Shown here: positions 37,101 to 49,309 of the stretch, piece by piece
Layout of the letters: each line of letters starts with the position of its first letter
How positions within the stretch are numbered: the stretch's first letter is position 1
Assembly: GCA_012295275.1 (NCBI GenBank)
Contig: CM022679.1
Location: 22,310,610 to 22,374,609 of the forward strand
Direction of reading: 5' to 3'
DNA: 64,000 bases
Source: Chrysomallon squamiferum
Lineage: Eukaryota > Mollusca > Gastropoda > Neomphalida > Peltospiridae
Notes under the pieces: model-generated
The model's database searches: none
The model's input: only the letters and a program-made list of their open reading frames with translations
Told to the model about the DNA's origin: nothing
Program-made: the position numbers and the translations under genes

Positions 37101-40011
37101 TTTATTTAGCTCTAGCTGCTGTGTTTTTATAAACAAACTTCGAGATTTTCTCGAAGTGCTGTAGGTGAGAATGTTTTGAGTACAGGTTCCTCTTAATCTT
37201 GGCATTTGTTCCATATTTAAAATTAATCAAATCAAATTTTACTCACACTGTCTCATGAAGTTTGTGAAATTAGTTTCAGTTTAGTAAATACTGAAGACAC
37301 TTTTTTTTTTTTTTTTTTTTTTAAATAAATCGATAGAAGATAATAAAATGTTTTGAATAGTACAGGATTGTAATAAGCGATCTGGTTATGGATTTGGTAA
37401 GGTAAGATTTTTCCAGAACTTGTTAACAATATGTTTATAATATTTGATGTTTAAAAATAGGAAAAGGTGAAAATAATAATAATAATAAAAGAGACCAAAA
37501 ATAACAAGGAAATAAATTTATTTTTAAAAAAAAAAAAAAAAAATATCGTTTCATGACTAAAATTTAAAAAATAACAAATTTTTTATTTATTTATTTATTT
37601 ATCTTCATGAGATATTTGATGTGTCCGTCCACAGTTAGGAACATATGTCTGTGATTAAGATACCCTTATTTTATCACCTCCGTCCATGGGTTTTCTTACT
37701 TTATCTAATCTCAGTGTATTTATTACTGCTGATATCGAGGTTTGATCCAAACAAAGGCAAGACTGTGATCTGTATATTTTGTGAGTGTAAAAAAAAATTT
37801 CAAGATCTTTTGAAATGTTTAATGATCAGCTGGATTTGTATTGCACTTTGATATTGTGTTGTAGAACATTTTTTTTTGTTGTTTATTAAAGGGTCAACAT
37901 AAAAAAAAAAAAATGTCTTTGTTTTTATTTTGTAAATTTGTTATCGAATTTTGAGAAATATTATGTTTAGAAATATTACATAGTAGATGTACAAATATGA
38001 CCTCTACCTATAGTTCCCAGAATAAACAGTGTAAAATTAAAAATTAATTTCTCTTGTTGCAGTAGGTTTTCTTATTAATTATATGAGGACATACATCTTT
38101 TAATAATATTAATAATTTATCTCGTTATGTGTATAAGAATTGATGATAAAACAGATATATATGTTTCGAGAGGTTGCCTGATCATTTTTCTGTGCTTTCA
38201 CTGAACTATCTTCCACTTAGGTAATGCCATGGAATAGTTACAGGGGGAACAAGTGACTTACTGAATAAATAAATGGAGTCTTAGCAAGATTTTTTTTTTT
38301 TAACTAGTTCAGTTGTGTTCATTCTTATCTCTTCTTTTTCTTTGTAGTCACCATCGTCTTCTTCTATTACTTCTTCTTCTTCTTCTTCTTCTTCCTCTTG
38401 TATAACAATATTAATAATAATAAATGGAAAACAGATTTCTGTGTGTGTATCTAAATCTCAAAATGTATCTTAATGTTGTATTTGGCCCAAATCTTTTTAT
38501 GAAAGATTTTTGGATGGTTGCTGAAAAAATGCCTTCCTTGGTACATTCATATAGCTGAATACATTTTATGTACATGTACTTAAAAGTTTGTAAGTTTGAA
38601 ATCTAATCTTTGTTAATGATAAAGTATTACATATGGACATTCACTTTCAGGAAAATTGAAAAAATATACATAAATAAAAAATATATTCTGTGTAGATTTT
38701 AAAGTTGCTAAATCATCAGAGTGACATTTTTTCTATCTGTTTTAATTAAAAAAAAAAATTTTTTATCTCATTATTTATTCATTTTTTTAAATTTATTTGT
38801 ATATTTTTATCCTACATTAATGACAATTCTCTGTTAGTTATTGCGTCAACTGTTAACCAGTTAATATTCATTGATTATAATTGTGAAAACACCAAACTAA
38901 ACATGCTTCCATTACAGACTAAAAATAGAACATTTTTAAAATTTATTTTTAACCATCAATAATTTTACAAGCAAGAAAAATAATGTCAGTGCACTTAAAA
39001 GTTACTCAAATTAAACTTAATTTGATTTTAATAAATAGTGACCTCTACAGGATAGCTTTGGGGTCACCACAGTGCTTTACAAGAAGACCCCAAAATGTTC
39101 AACTGATTGTCATTACATTCCTTTTTTGGTTTCCATGTGAATGGATTCTTAATGTTACAAACAACAGCTAACTATGTGCTTGGTCTTTACAAATCTGTTG
39201 CTTGGCTTTTGTTCATTTTGTCACTGGAATCTTTGCAATTCATTACAGAAAACATTTTGTCCTCAATTTTGTTTCATTGAAATGTTCTGCTGGTTTCTCC
39301 TTCAGCACTGTTGGTCGTTTTGTCAACAGTGAACATTTTTACTATTTCCTCTTTTGCGTTACATTCTTTGTCATACTGGAATAAAAAAAAAAAAATAAAA
39401 GACTGTTTCATGGTAGTTGTAGAAAACAGACATTTTGTACTCGAACCAGAATAATAGTTTACAGTAATGTGTGTGTGTGTGTGTGTGGATAGATACAGAT
39501 TCTGAAATTAAAAATTAACATTGTTTACTTAAAGCAAATTTAATGCTAAAATGAGAGAGCAGGATAATAACTACAAGCTAAACAAATGTTTTGCTTTCTA
39601 TGAATTTCAGTTCAAATATCACTCAATATTATTCTGAGAACTTTTGGAATACAACTTTGAATTTTCTGTAGTTTATGGTTTGTCCAAGTCTCAAATAAAG
39701 AAATTGGATCTCTCCTACTCAAAATGTTCCAGTAAACGTGCAAACAAAATACTAAACTTAAGATATATATTTTTTTCATTTGTTGTTCTTTTTTTTTTTG
39801 TTTTTTTTTTTTAAAGATTATATATTAATCTTAAAGGTTTTGCAACATTATTGAATCTCATACCCATGCCATGACTATTATTAAAGACAAAATAAAAGGT
39901 CATTCATTAATACACTGAGGTGATTTGGATTTACCAGGTTTAAAAAGTGTAGCCTACCGCATTCAGTTTTGAGTCAGTGAAATTATCAAAATTAAGGGCA
40001 AAAATCATATT
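34158..40011. other. PKD2 3'UTR/flank and convergent intergenic region
   Basis: No gene is supported. Several AATAAA words (for example 36583-36588) and an ATTAAA near 37884 could end a long PKD2 3'UTR. The part 36960-37890 recurs at 50640-51800. Frames at 38983-39384 are AT-rich and unrecognised. A roughly 110-bp tandem duplication (39950-40090) borders the last exon of the minus-strand transporter. Confidence 0.5.
36960..37890 (+). repeat. duplicated PKD2-flank segment, copy 1
   Basis: This segment is collinear with 50640-51800 in the same orientation. Paired words include ATGACTGCCTGTTAT, GTTTTTATAAACAAAC, AGTACAGGTTCCTCTTAATC, CCAGAACTTGTTAACAATAT and a highly conserved core at 37668-37790. 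It ends at TATTAAAGG followed within 20 bp by an A-run, resembling a polyadenylated 3' end. Confidence 0.7.
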
Positions 40012-41450
40012 TCAATCAGCTTGAATCATCAATGATGTTATCAAAATTAGAAGTGAACTCTTAGCCTCATTCAGTTTTGAGTCGGCGAAATAAAATAAAA
40101 ATAAAAATGACTCTACCTCCATTTCCGAGTCAAGAGTCAAGTTTGGATTCACATCTGACATCTTCATTTTGCTGTAGTCGACTCCAAAACGAAGAGGTTT
40201 TCGAATCTTCTCTGGCAGGTAAGGAAAGAGGACATCAAACAAAGGACAAAACAGTGATGGGTCGGAGTCAGAAGGTTTGTTTCTACCTGAACAAATAAAT
40301 GAATGAAAGAAAGTGTGAATTACTGAATGGAAAGAAGGAATGAATGAGCATGATTAATGAGAATATTTGTTTAAAAACGTTTATGTAAAGAATAAATGAA
40401 TAAATAAAAAATTGATGTAACTAAGTTTTATCGAATACATGTAACAGTAATATAAAACATATTTAAAAAAAAAAAAAAACACAACTATAATATAATAATG
40501 ACGTTCATGTAATTTTAGTTAGAACTGATTACTTAATCTGATGTAATATTTATTCAGAATATTTCATGAATAAAGATACTTTATACTTTTTTTTTTTTTT
40601 AACAGAATACTCTAACAGAATTTTTTTTTTTTTTTTTTAGTTTTCTGATAAAAATTTGTTTTGTTTAATGTCAGATCATGAGAAAAAAAAAGAATGAAAA
40701 GTTTAATTGGCAATTAACACAGTATAAATCATTAACCTAAATAAACATACTAATAATTTAATAAAAATGGCTTCTTACCTGTTATCAAGCTAACCAGCAT
40801 ACCAACTACGACAACAACTAACACAGCCGTAGCAGCGTACCACATGTATGACAACGTGTACAATTTCGTCAGAGGGCTGCTGCAATTTAAATATCGTATT
40901 TTATTTATCAATCGTTCGTTGTTATTAGAGTAAAATCATTTTGAAAATACAAATCCGAAAAGCTTAGAATCTATGTCTTTTATTTATTTATTTTTTTATT
41001 TTATCCTAGTTGTTACATCAGAATTTAAAAAAGGAGTATATAAAAACAAAACAAAAAAATATATATATATTTATATAAAAAATTTAAAAGCTCTTTACAA
41101 AATACAGTAATTATGGACAGTTCCCTTTCCAAAATATTGATTTGTTTACTAAAGTTAATGGAACGTGTTTTCCTGTCTACGGCGTGAAAATATGAGAAAA
41201 CGACAAACAAACAAGCAAGCACAAATCACGTAAAAGCTCTTTACGAAGCACTCAGCAGTTTGGTCAGTTGTACGTACTCGTCATAGTTTTCTTGTCTCAT
41301 GAAGTGTCCGGCCGACGATTTTGCTGATGTCCAGTTGCAGCCGTGTATCTCGACGGGGAGCTGGCTATCAACGGTCGGTTTGTGAACTACAAAGCCGACT
41401 CCAATCCAGAACATGAGCGCTAGACTGCTGATCAAACCAGCCACTGCGCC

Positions 41451-41517
<67 letters not shown>

Positions 41518-42370
41518 ATTTAAAATCTGTTTTTTTTTTTCACTAAATTTTATAATGTATGTGTATGTGTACGTATATTTCTATACATATATATATATAT
41601 ATATATGGGTATGTGTATATGTATATATGTATGTATGTATGTACATTTATATGCATATATAACAATTGTAACCTTATTTTGGCACTAGCACATTCAAACA
41701 AAAATTCCTAAACGGACTTAAAATAAATCAAACTAAAATTATTCAGCATCAAATTACATTACTGAGATATTTTTGCACTGTAACAAAAGGAAGGCAAGAA
41801 CAGTTAGAAAATAAAACAGCGTTACTGATTGGTTGGCCCATGGAAACAGCATTCCCAGTGTAAAAATGCCGAGGATTGGTCCGCCTATCATTCCAAAAAA
41901 GGCCAGGGCGGTCTGAAAGAGAGAAAAACAATTGGATTAACTGAAAGTGTGCAAAATCTCGCTGAAGCCCGTTAACCTATCGACTTTATAAACTGATTAG
42001 CATGGTAACGCGCTCACCTGAAGGATTTCCCCAGAAAGAGCTGCTATGTATGTCAGTCCTATACAAGCCGAGCCAAAAACTAGTCCTGTAACAGAACAAA
42101 ATAGTTTGCTGGACATGACGAATAAACATTAAATTTAACAAAACACTTACAATCACTAGAAAAAGTTCAAGAATAAAACAAGCCAAAAAAAAAAAAAAAG
42201 TCCCCGCACACAAATTACAAATAAACAAAAACAAACAAAAACACAGACAAAAATGAAAAGAGAAAACGAATAGTTTGTCTTCTTCTTCTTCTTATTATTA
42301 TTTCTTTGAAAATTTCTGAATCATTAGTCTTTCCTATCAAAAAGATGAATCTATGAAAATAAGGTGCCAA

Positions 42371-42427
<57 letters not shown>

Positions 42428-42597
42428 AACCTTTCGTAATGCGCGTCGCTGTTCTCTCAGTCATGTTTGGACTGATTTTTCTTATTATATCTTCAAGGAC
42501 AACAGCTGATATGGAATTAAGTCCTGAGGAAATGGTGCTGAAATAAACAAAATGAAATGAAATAAAATAAAATGAAATGAAATAAAATAAAATAAAA

Positions 42598-42632
<35 letters not shown>

Positions 42633-42805
42633 ACAAACAAAAACAAATGAATGAATGAATAAATAAATATAAAATCGTCCAGCTGCTAAACCAAATAGGC
42701 AACTGCGGAATATCACGGCTATAATATACATTTATTTTATTTTATTTTATTTTATTTTATTACATTTATTTATTTCAATTCATAATATTTCTTCTCTTTT
42801 CGTCT

Positions 42806-42840
<35 letters not shown>

Positions 42841-42937
42841 TTACTCACCTGAGAGCTCCACTAAAAAGACAAGCCACAAACAAGCCTGGAATACCTTTAA
42901 TATGTCCCAAAACATCCATCACAAACAGTGGCAAAAG
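40012..42937 (-). CDS. SLC5A8-like: SLC5A8-like copy A, exons 8-14
   Basis: Residues 326-626. Exon 8 has [15 protein letters not shown], exon 9 [19 protein letters not shown], exon 11 [20 protein letters not shown], exon 12 an extracellular loop with one cysteine (GCNWTS), and exon 13 the last membrane span ([17 protein letters not shown]). Exon 14 encodes a cytosolic tail [20 protein letters not shown] typical of invertebrate members. A possible donor in exon 14 (ATGGAG|GTAGAG near 40110) could instead continue to another exon, because the last 30 residues run into duplicated DNA. Confidence 0.85.
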
Positions 42938-45751
42938 CTACAATAAAAATAAGAGATGTTCTGTTTTAATTTTATATTTTAACCACTGTTTTAGAAACAG
43001 TTTTAGATTTATCCACAGTTGAAATGGAATGCTAATGAAATTATGAATAATGGAATATCTACTTCATTCACACACGAGTAATAATGATCATTATCTTTTC
43101 TCTTTTTATTTTTGAATCCATATCAGTTATCGATTTTATTTCAATATAATTTTTAAAAAATTACTTATTATTAAGATCTGATAACTAAGCCAAAGGTAGT
43201 TCATAATTCCGGGAAAAGGATTTTTTTTTATTTATCCTGCAATCAATATAAATTATCGCCAGATATGATAATTAAATAAATTTCTATATTTTCGATTACT
43301 GATAGAATTATTTACTTTTGTTATGAGTGGTGATTCAAGAAATAGAATAGTTAATTTAATTAAGTTTTTTTTATTATTATTATTATTATTTAATATTGCA
43401 GGATAAAAAGAAATAATTGATTACTTTATTAAGATATCAGCTTTATCCTGATCAGGTCGAACGACGAATTATAGCTCAGCAAAGCCTCGCTGCGTTAGGC
43501 ATTCTTACCTTCGCAGAATAAAGCTGATATATCTTATGGCAGACAGTAACTAGGTATTCTCTGTATATCATATAATAATAATCATAATGATGATGATGGT
43601 GTCAACAACAATAACAACATTAACGCCCAACCGTATCCCATTTCTTCAGCCTCTCAGGTAAATTTTCATTATCGTTTCTCACCTGATCATCGTCATTTAT
43701 GGTTCCAAAGACAGTGGGGTCACAGTGCTTGTAGAAAACGTAGGCTAGAATGCCTGTCACTGCTGACAAAAACAGCATCAGTGTAAGGCCTGGCACATTT
43801 ATCCACATAGCTCTGAAAAGGAGAAAACAAGATAATAATATTTAACTCATGATTTGTTTTCGTAAAGAAATTAAATTTTAAAACTGAACGTAGAAGAAAG
43901 TATGTTATTTTGTTTAAAACGATAGATAGTTTGTATTGCATTGCATTGTATTGTATTGTATCTAATTTTATTTTATTTTATTTTATACGTGTTAATGTCA
44001 GAAAGAGAGTAGGCGCTATAGTCAGGAATAACAACGACGACGACGTCATCAACAGCAACGACAATAACAACGATGACGATGATGTTGATAATGATGATGA
44101 TTTAATAAAACGTCTCGCCTACAACATCAGTTTGGAGAGAGAAAGAAAGAGAGAGAGAAAAAAGTCCCCGCACACCACAATTAATATTATAGTGTTGTAT
44201 CCAGATTTCGAAAAGGGGAGATAATTACTGGAGTAAATAAAATTTTCAAGACAAAAATGTAGATTTTTACTTTGAAGAAAAAACTACAAAAAAAAAAAAA
44301 CTCCACGTATCTGACGGTACAGAATGTCTGCCGAAGTCTGTGACTGGATCCGTGTAGGCACGCACACACGCACGAACGCACGCACGCACGCACGTATGCA
44401 CGCACTCTAAAGAAAATTGTTCTCACAACTGAGCTTTCTTCAACGTAGGACACGTGACCGCTCTCTGGACCTGGGCTTGGTTAGTACCGTAAACAAATGT
44501 CCAGAGAAAAGCGCCACCTATCACCAGTGACCAGACGCTGTGACGTACGGACGGATTAACACTGAAACTGAATAAAGACAAAATATTATTTTTAAAACGC
44601 ATGCACGCATGCATGCACACACACACAGACACACACACCACACACACGTGTGATATTTTAATCTTGGACAGTAGTAATGCTGATTATGAAAAGCTGTATA
44701 TAAATGTTACTGAATTAGAATTTCTTGAATAAAACAACATAGTTATGTACTTTTCTCTCGCTCAGTTTGTAAATATAATATAAAATGAAAAACAAAAACA
44801 AAAAAATCCTCATTTATTTATATCCACCATAAATGGAAATGAAACTTCTACAGAATCTTCTATCTCACATTCATTTTATTTAAAATTTTAAAAATTTTAT
44901 TTTAATGAAGAGATATATTTAAAATGTTTTCAGAAATTGTGATGGTAGGTAGTAAATGATAGTAGTAGTATCGGTGATAGTGACAAGTATAGTAGATAGT
45001 AGTAGTAATAGTAGAAGTATCAGTAGCAACAGAGGAATAATGGTGATTTAAGAAATAATAACAGAATAATCAGTGGAAGTAATAGCAGTAGTTGTAGTCG
45101 TATTAGAAGTAGCAGTAGTTGTGGTAGTAGTAAATGTTTTAGTAATAGTAGTGGTAGTAGTAACAGTTTTAGTAATAGTGGTGGTAGTAGTAATAGTCTT
45201 AGTAATAGTGGTGGTAGTAGTAAAAGTCTTAGTAATAGTGATGGTCGTAGTGATAGTTTTAGTAATAGTGGTGGTCGCAGTAATAGTTTTAGCAATAACC
45301 GTTGTCGTTTATCATTTCAGGAAATCTGCTTGCTTTGTTTTCTGTCTGTTGTGTTAGTGAACCTCTGCGATGTGTTTGTCACTTTGCTTACATCAAACCC
45401 TTACTCTGTGAAATGAATGCGTCCATTGGCAGAAGAGACCTCCAGAGCGTTCATAAACCCGTCCACCTCGATGCTGCCTTGTACAACTATTGCTAAGAGG
45501 CCGGTAATCATAACAATTACTTGAAACGTGTCGGTCCACAGCACTGTCTTCATTCCACCCTAAAACCAGCAAGAGAGAACGTTTTACGATACATTGGAAA
45601 AACCAGATAATGACCACACAGGTTTACATTCTGTCTTTCTTGTACTTTAATTCTTTCATTCATTAACACAAGGGGCTGATCCTGAATAAAAAATTGTTCT
45701 GAAGCACTTGTTTGAATGGTATAAAATCGAAAGAATTAATCGAACTTAAAA

Positions 45752-45784
<33 letters not shown>

Positions 45785-46163
45785 TAGACATACGTACCAA
45801 TGCTGTGTAAAAGGTGCATACGACACCAACAGCCCAAACCGAACCCCAAAGAGGAAATCCGGTTACTGAAATAACAATTTAAACAATTTACAATAAAAAA
45901 ATAAATGAATTAATTAAAGAATAATAATAAACTATAAACCAACAAAGAGTTCTTCGGAAGCAAAGAGAAAACAAATGATTCTCATACACAGGACATACGT
46001 TTTTCTGTAATCTTTTTGCTGTAACGGCGGTTTTGTGTAATCATGTATATGCGTGTTGTTGTTTGTTTTTAAAAAAATTCTGTTTTAGCTTATTATTATT
46101 AATAATATTTTTGTTGTTGTTGTAGTTGTTTGCTTTTTTGTGGAATTTTGAAGGTCCTTTATA

Positions 46164-46194
<31 letters not shown>

Positions 46195-46873
46195 ATAAGA
46201 ATTTTGTAATTCATTTTTTTATCTTTATTCTTTATTTTCCCCTTTCATCAATAACCTTTATCCTTATATTTGTTTGTCATTTATGACAAGATCATTAACG
46301 GAGCTAAGGTTCGTGTAAATAAATGACTTACCAGCGTTAAGAGCCAGTGAAGGTGCATATAACACACAGGCCATGTATACAGTCTGTACCATAAAATAAT
46401 ATAACACAATGCAACGTAATATGAGATGACGTCAAAAGCATAACAACGTAATATAAGATGACGTCAAAAGCATAACAACGTAATATAAGATAACGTCAAA
46501 AGCAAAACAACGTAATATAAGAAAACATCAGAAACGTAACAACGTAATATAAGAAAACGTCAGAAATACAACAACATAATATGAGAAAACGTCAGTAACA
46601 TAACGTCAGAAACTGCAAATAACAGTTAATATAACATAATAACAACGTAACGTAATGTAACATAGCAATATAGCATAACATAGAAAAAACCTCAGATCGA
46701 CCAAGTGATATTAAATTGAAAAAGAATGGCAGATTTTAATATTTATCAATAAGGTCGTTTATTTATTTGTTTATTTTATAATAATGTAAATCTTTACATT
46801 GGGTCTAATATATATATATATATTATATATATTGAATAAACACTTTTTGAATCAGTATTGTTTTATCAATCAT

Positions 46874-46972
<99 letters not shown>

Positions 46973-47096
46973 TAAATATATGTAAAACTAACCATCTGAA
47001 CGACATATGTTAACGCTCCGGCCACTCTGGCTATGGAACCAAATCTTAATTGCAGATACTGAAAATACAAATAACTAAAATACCATTACAATAGAT

Positions 47097-47129
<33 letters not shown>

Positions 47130-47132
47130 TCT

Positions 47133-47164
<32 letters not shown>

Positions 47165-48111
47165 GTTGATTCTGTCAGGGTTATTCATTAATCTCTAATG
47201 CATAATCCACAACATCATCACAAAATCTTTTTCTTTTTTTCATATTGCGTACTAAACACAATCAACCTTAAGGTCAAAGTAAAGGTCAAAAGGTCATTAA
47301 CAATTAAATGATCACTAGGTACAAATCAATGTCATTTCTGGAATCCTCGTTAAGTCATCTTTCCAGAAATAGCCATTTCAGCATGACTGACCAATGTGTC
47401 TCGCATTATGTGCAATAAATATTTTAATGAACAAACAAACACCTTTAGTGTTAGTACTATTTTAGTTTTGTACTAACTATTTAAAACAAGAGAATTCACA
47501 CAATACATTGCATATCTTATAGATTATCCATTTTGGTCAAATTGGTTCTTAACTTACTGACTTTGTTCATAAATGGTAAAAAAAAATATATTATTATTAT
47601 TTATTTTTAAATATATATAATGTTTATGATTCATTTATTTATTGTTTTTCAGTCGCTCTTTCTTTCATTCTTTCTTCAGTACGTTCATTCATTCATTCAT
47701 TATTTAAAATAAAGAGTAGGAAAAACTTCTCTTTATTTTCTCACGTACCTCATAGCAGCTAGTGACGCCGAGTCTGTAGAAGACAGGTATGTAGACGTGG
47801 GCAGCAAAGAAAATGGCAAAAATGTAAGACACGGCGACCCACAAGTACAGGGTCCCATAGCTGTATATTTCAGCTGGGGTCCCTAGGACAGTTATAGCAC
47901 TCATGAAACTGGCCAACATGGACACAGCCACGGGCAGCACGTGCATGTTCCCGCCAGCCAGCAGAAACTCTACTGTCGTCTGCTTTTTCCTGTCCTTTAT
48001 GGCGAAGAAGATTCCTATACCAGCAGATATGCTGAGCACGGCAGCGAAAAGAACGTAATCGACAGAAGTGAAAGTGCTTGCATTTCCTGTCTGGTAGCTG
48101 TATTTTCTCAT
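40012..48111 (-). CDS. SLC5A8-like: SLC5A8-like sodium-coupled monocarboxylate cotransporter, copy A, complete
   Basis: Fourteen exons (listed 5' to 3'): 48111-47749, 47058-46993, 46383-46332, 45865-45798, 45559-45405, 44567-44427, 43812-43683, 42937-42849, 42537-42425, 42085-42018, 41912-41826, 41450-41278, 40879-40779, 40286-40012. All are GT-AG and phases agree, giving 626 residues (human SLC5A8 has 610). The family couples Na+ entry to uptake of monocarboxylates or related organic anions across the plasma membrane through a 13-TM fold. Hallmarks: [56 protein letters not shown] and [15 protein letters not shown]5A6 or SLC5A12 relatives are alternatives, and the true substrate is unknown. 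It lies tail-to-tail with PKD2 and head-to-head with copy B. Confidence 0.9.
41453..41514. repeat. (GA)31 array forming the polypyrimidine tract of copy A exon 12
   Basis: On the gene strand it reads (TC)n and ends directly in CAG|GGCGCA at the exon 12 acceptor. Confidence 0.95.
42371..42424. repeat. (CA)n array starting at the donor of copy A exon 9
   Basis: On the gene strand the intron begins GTGTGTGTGT, so the 5' splice site is the first unit of the microsatellite. Confidence 0.93.
43683..47058 (-). CDS. SLC5A8-like: SLC5A8-like copy A, exons 2-7
   Basis: Residues 122-325 cover TM3-TM8. Exons 2-4 read YLQLRFGS to [20 protein letters not shown], exon 5 begins [10 protein letters not shown], exon 6 carries the sodium-symporter signature region [16 protein letters not shown], and exon 7 is [15 protein letters not shown] to INDDDQ. 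Exon lengths 66, 52, 68, 155, 141 and 130 equal those of copy B exactly. Confidence 0.9.
45020..45300. repeat. AGTAATAGT-type minisatellite in intron 5 of copy A
   Basis: About 27-30 bp units such as TAGTTTTAGTAATAGTGGTGG are repeated. An inverted counterpart lies in intron 5 of copy B at 61085-61235. Confidence 0.8.
46405..46640. repeat. 32-bp minisatellite with CRE palindromes, intron 2 of copy A
   Basis: About seven units of AACGTAATATAAGATGACG plus TCAAAAGCATAAC. Two units keep a perfect TGACGTCA (46427-46434 and 46459-46466); others are mutated to AACGTCA. Confidence 0.85.
46877..46970. repeat. (GA)47 array in intron 2 of copy A
   Basis: It follows the exon 2 donor by about 20 bp on the gene strand as (TC)n; the same array is present after exon 2 of copy B. 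Confidence 0.96.
47749..48111 (-). CDS. SLC5A8-like: SLC5A8-like copy A, exon 1
   Basis: It encodes residues 1-121, TM1 to TM3, with [21 protein letters not shown] and the conserved loop after TM2, ending TSCYE at donor GAG|GTACGT. The ATG at 48111 is chosen because copy B starts at the same residue and similarity before it drops; the open frame upstream in copy A is poly-Lys read-through of an A/T tract. Nine of 121 residues differ from copy B. Confidence 0.92.
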
Positions 48112-48690
48112 CTTGTCTCTTGCTGTTAGAAGTCGGCGACAATCGTTGAACTGACGTTTGCAGCGATATACAGAAACTGTTCCTAACAGCGTTTTTTTTA
48201 AAACAAAATTTATATCATTCGATGATGTCGCAAGGTCCAAAATCTGTGATCTGCCGATTCTGTTATTATTATAATTTAATTTTTTTTTTTTTTTTTTTTT
48301 TTTATATCGATGTCCTATCAGAATAGACAGCAATAATAGTTTTATAATTCGGTCTCGTTAACAAAGATATTTCGATAACATTTCTCCCTTGAGTGATTCA
48401 GAGCCAAACTACATTGACTGCAACGCACGTTGTCGACCTTGCTGTTAAGTTGTTTTCGCCCTTGGCCTTACAAACATAATAAATAGAATCAGTCGCAGAA
48501 TTGCAATTTGAAACTAAAGTCTCGAAGTTTTAAACGTCATAAACTCTGTGCACGAGATAACCCGGTCTGTGGTATACGTTTTATTTTTTTATTTTTTGTA
48601 ACCTTCGTGATGTTTAATATTCATGAATATGATGTGAATATTCTTGCACGAGGAGAGGAGGCGGTTAGAATAATTTTATTTTTAAAGTGA
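48112..48690 (-). promoter_or_regulatory. 5'UTR and promoter region of SLC5A8-like copy A
   Basis: This region is similar, as an inverted repeat, to the sequence upstream of copy B: TATGTTTGTAAGGC near 48465 and a 14-bp palindrome ATATTCATGAATAT at 48617-48630 are matched. A T-run (48282-48302) interrupts the leader. No TATA box or start site is assigned. Confidence 0.5.
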
Positions 48691-48718
48691 CTTTCAGGTA
48701 ATTATCATGTATGGATTT

Positions 48719-48749
<31 letters not shown>

Positions 48750-49309
48750 TTTTCTCACTTAGATATCTGTAAACGTTATCAGTACATGAACTAATGAACA
48801 TGTACTAAAGCAACTATGTGTCTGCAGTTTTTAAAACTATTAATTAATTATTTTTCTCATTGTTGGCTTCTAGAATTTATTTATTTATTTATTTATTTAT
48901 TTTCATATTCTTTCTTTCTTTTTCATTTTATATTCTTTCTCTCTTTTTATTTTTTTAAATTCATTATTAGTTATTATTATTATTTGTTGTTGTTGTTTTG
49001 TTTTAAAATTATATTTCAATTATTTATTTTATTATTCAGTTATTATTTATTAAATCACTTTGTATATTAAAAGAAATAGAGTAATTTAAAATACTCCTAG
49101 ACTGTGTTTATACTGATTTTAATTCCAGACTGTCGATACATTACTGTCATAGTTATCGACATTTTGCAATCTTTTTTCATTATCAGTATAATTAATTGCG
49201 TTGAAATGATGATGATTAATTCATTTGTCCTCCTCCTCATCAAAATCGTTAACATTTATATCTTCTTTTGCTTTTATTTTCTCCTCTTTTTCTTCTTTAT
49301 TTACTCTAC

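Noticed and set aside
37645-37851. 68-codon frame over the conserved duplicated core
   Set aside because: The same frame exists in the 51.5-kb copy, but several of the few differences change amino acids and no start context or family motif is seen; treated as non-coding.
38983-39384. Two short frames between PKD2 and copy A
   Set aside because: No recognisable domain, no splice sites and AT-driven composition.
48112-48333. N-terminal extension of transporter copy A with a poly-Lys stretch
   Set aside because: The frame is open by chance through a T-run on the plus strand; copy B does not share it and the family start fits the Met at 48111.
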